This document shows, piece by piece, positions 61,500 through 64,000 of a stretch of DNA of 64,000 nucleotides (position 1 is the stretch's first letter; each line of letters begins with the position of its first letter). The stretch comes from Cyprinodon diabolis. Its lineage: Eukaryota > Chordata > Actinopteri > Cyprinodontiformes > Cyprinodontidae. The notes under the pieces were generated by a model. That model saw only the letters and a list, made by a program, of their open reading frames with translations. It ran no database searches and was not told the DNA's origin. The position numbers and the translations under genes are program-made. The stretch is from positions 20,109,626 through 20,173,625 of the forward strand of contig CM060064.1 of NCBI GenBank assembly GCA_030533445.1, given 5' to 3'.

Positions 61500-62815
61500 C
61501 TAAAAGGATAAAGAAATAAAGATGAAAAGATACAAGATAAAAATAAATAATTAGTTGAAAAGGTTTGCAGGTAATTATCCAATTGACTCAAAGTACTCAC
61601 ACAATTATTCACTTCAAAAACTCTAAATAATACAATAAATGCTTGCAACACCTTAGATTAAATTGGATTATGTTTTTTTTTATAACCACTGCATCATAGA
61701 AACTGTTTAACTGGAAGTAGGTTTAAAGAAATAATGAAATAACTACTGGTCTATTTGGAATTACATCCTAACCTAGTCCCCAAGAGAAAAGTGAAACACT
61801 TACACCATCTGGCCTTAATAAATCATTCCTCACAACTTAAGTAACACGTACACTCACATGTTCATGAATTATTTCAATAAAGCTTATCTTGTCATCCCCC
61901 CAGCGTTATTTCCTGTAAATGATAGATAAGATAGATAACTTTCTAGTCTACAGAGGAAATGGAGAACAATCAAAAACATGCTGACAATAAAATGTATGTG
62001 CTAGTGAAGAAAAGACATAAAGAGAATGCTGACTGCACAGAATGTGAGTTATTACTTTGTTTTGCTCAGAGGAGTATGTTGTGCGATTAAGATAATTATT
62101 AGTCATTGTAGCTTATTTAGCTGGTACTAACTATTATAAAGCCAACCAAGTTATGTCTAACATCTCAGCTAAATAAATGCGGAGTAGGTGAGATTTATCA
62201 TTCTACTCTAACAAACAATTCAGCTTTGATTACGGAGGATGGCAACACTTAGATAGATAATTGTTGTTATACTAAATGTTCCACCTGCACCATTTCTGCC
62301 ATAACAAATCTAAAACGCTTAGAGCCACTGGTATTTTAGCATCAGACTGTACAAGTATCTGTTTCAAAGAATGACTTTGCAAACAGAGCCATCTGTCTGC
62401 TGTCACTGAGTGTCAGCATGTTTGAACCAACCAGCTGTTATAGGCAGCAGATAAAAGACAGACGTCAAGAAAGCATATTTCAGGGACGAATGATGACTTT
62501 TTTTTTGTTTGCTGCTGCCTTACAGGTATGACTGAGGCATTATAGACAAATACAGAAAGCTCCAATAGAGTGAAGTAAAGGATGAAAGATAAATGCTTTT
62601 CAACATTGTTTGAAAACAAAAAGATAAAAACTATGGTGCACATTTGTATTTATTCTGATACCTCTAGCTTAGATAGGGTCGCAGAGGTGTGTTATAGGAA
62701 ACAACAGTGAGTAAACAGTGAAGACTAAGGATGACACCATTAAACAGTAAAACAAAACTCCCAAATCTTAAACACCTTGTAAAGCACTATTAAATCAAAC
62801 ATCAAAAAACAGCGT
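61500..62815. other. Intron sequence, nothing recognised
   Basis: Intron upstream (in gene sense) of the first VWA-1 exon. No earlier FN3 or signal-peptide exon was found to the window edge. Confidence 0.5.
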
Positions 62816-63130
62816 AGAGTCCCATTGTTACTCTGGAGGAGCTGCAAAGGTCCTCATCTAGTGCAAAAGAACCTATCAGAGGGACATCACTTAATCATGC
62901 ACTCCACAAAGCTGGCTTTTATGGAAAGCTAACAGGAAGACATCCATTCTAGATGAAAAGCAAAAAAAAATCCCAATTTCTATTTGGAACAAGTAAAGTA
63001 GGCATCCCAGCACAATGATGCAAAATATGCAAGATCACACTCTGGCAACAGGAGAATTCAACTTTGAGGCCTTCAAATAAGGCACCATGTGAACAAGAAT
63101 TACCAGAGTATATCAAAGAGATGGTAAATG
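62815..63130 (+). pseudogene. Tc1-like transposase fragment, third family
   Basis: GTTACTCTGGAGGAGCTGCA starts a 40-codon frame reading TLEELQRSSSSAKEP and LNHALHKAGFYGKLTGRHP, the second helix-turn-helix of a Tc1 transposase. It breaks at a TAG at 62949. It matches neither of the other two Tc1-like remnants well. Confidence 0.65.
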
Positions 63131-63479
63131 AAAACAGGGAAAGCTGATGCTGAGATGAATAGAGCTTAATTACTTCTTCAAATTATGCCTAAAGCAGTGA
63201 TTCACTTGATCAAAACATGTCTGAGAAGTCTGCACTCTTAGCAGCCTGTCCTATCTGCCTTGGAATAAAGAATAGCCAAGACATATTTACATTGAGATGC
63301 CTTTACCGACCCACACCAAGAGGCACCTAACTCCATCACCTGCCCACTGCTGTGTGATGTTAGGCATTATGCTTTAAATGCAACCAGTATTTCATAACAA
63401 ATTAATACACTGTAGCGAGGATGTCCCTGCCCTTGTTCCTTTGCACAAAAAGGTGCCCTCCTTAAAATGTTCTCCTTTT

Positions 63480-63770
63480 TCTTTTTATACTATACTGACT
63501 CGACATTTCCCACAATGCACCTTGAAAGTGAAAGTGATCATCTATGGTCACTAGATGAGCAGATATATACCAAAATGCTTCGCAAGAGCTCTCCTCACAA
63601 AGCATCATGGATTTGTTGTGTCGGTAAGCAAAAATAAAGACGGCGCAGGAACCGTGCGATAGCAAACCAACAGGTAGCAAAAAGTAGTGACCATCTGTCC
63701 AAACGGTCACTTATCTGAGTAACCTGACAGTTACCCTTTGCTCCACTTAAGCCCTTGTCCTGAAATACCT
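63480..63770. repeat. Fragment related to the TTAA-type element
   Basis: CTCTCCTCACAAAGCAT and AATAAAGACGGCGCAGGAA resemble CTCCTCACAAAGCATAAC and AACAAAGATGGCGAATGCA at 18979-19075 within copy A. No termini are visible. Confidence 0.45.
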
Positions 63771-64000
63771 GTGCACGCACCACTGCTTCGTAGTGCAAGT
63801 GGTGATATTGCAATATATAGTTGACTTTCATTAGGCTTAAAAAAGCGTATCTGAAGAGTTTATTTTGTGTTGATCTATCCATTTATCTCTTACTATAAAC
63901 AGAATTTTCGTGCAGGTTTGTGGCTGAAAAAACATGAACAAGGCAATAAAGGAAAGCCTTCTCCTACTATAACTGAATACAATATTTTGGACACATGTTC

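Overview
The window is vertebrate nuclear DNA, most probably from a teleost fish. It is AT-rich, built of short exons in long introns with consensus GT/AG splice sites, and its introns are full of fish-type repeats: an L2/Maui-like LINE, Tc1-like transposons, hAT and TTAA-target MITEs, tRNA-derived SINEs and a solo LTR. I cannot name the species. Only one host gene is present. It lies on the minus strand and crosses the whole window, continuing past both edges. I resolved 26 coding exons (61499 down to 2333) that join in one open frame of 3,379 nt, about 1,126 codons. Domain order is VWA, seven FN3, a Pro/Thr-rich linker, VWA, and the start of a thrombospondin-N-terminal-like (TSPN) domain. 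Two VWA domains separated by seven FN3 repeats, together with close sequence resemblance, identify collagen type XIV alpha-1 (col14a1; the a or b paralogue cannot be decided), a FACIT collagen of the fibril surface. The signal peptide and first FN3 should lie beyond 64000. The rest of TSPN and the collagenous domains should lie left of position 1. Layout from right to left on the + strand (5' to 3' for the gene): 61.5-59.6 kb holds VWA-1; 58.7-20.2 kb holds the seven FN3 repeats and two linker exons; 17.3-2.86 kb holds VWA-2; 2.72-2.33 kb holds the entry into TSPN. The introns carry the rest. A nearly full-length but broken L2 LINE (about 48.6-53.4 kb, antisense to the gene) seems to split an older hAT-like repeat. 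A TTAA-type element at 55.2-56.2 kb is itself interrupted by a 547-bp element with a perfect 9-bp target duplication. A 695-bp element at 13.85-14.54 kb carries a 20-bp EcoRI-site minisatellite. A solo LTR (5116-5826), a Tc1-like element (about 3.6-5.0 kb), a 282-bp hAT MITE (42184-42465), a 360-bp TAA-flanked MITE (12319-12678) and a TTAA-flanked element (38185-38692) each have recognisable ends. A THAP-like ORF and a LINE tail with two near-perfect fold-back palindromes lie at 43.3-44.7 kb. I found no bacterial-type system, CRISPR array, rRNA or convincing functional tRNA. The noteworthy content is the transposon archaeology and some features of the collagen gene structure, not a new enzymatic system.
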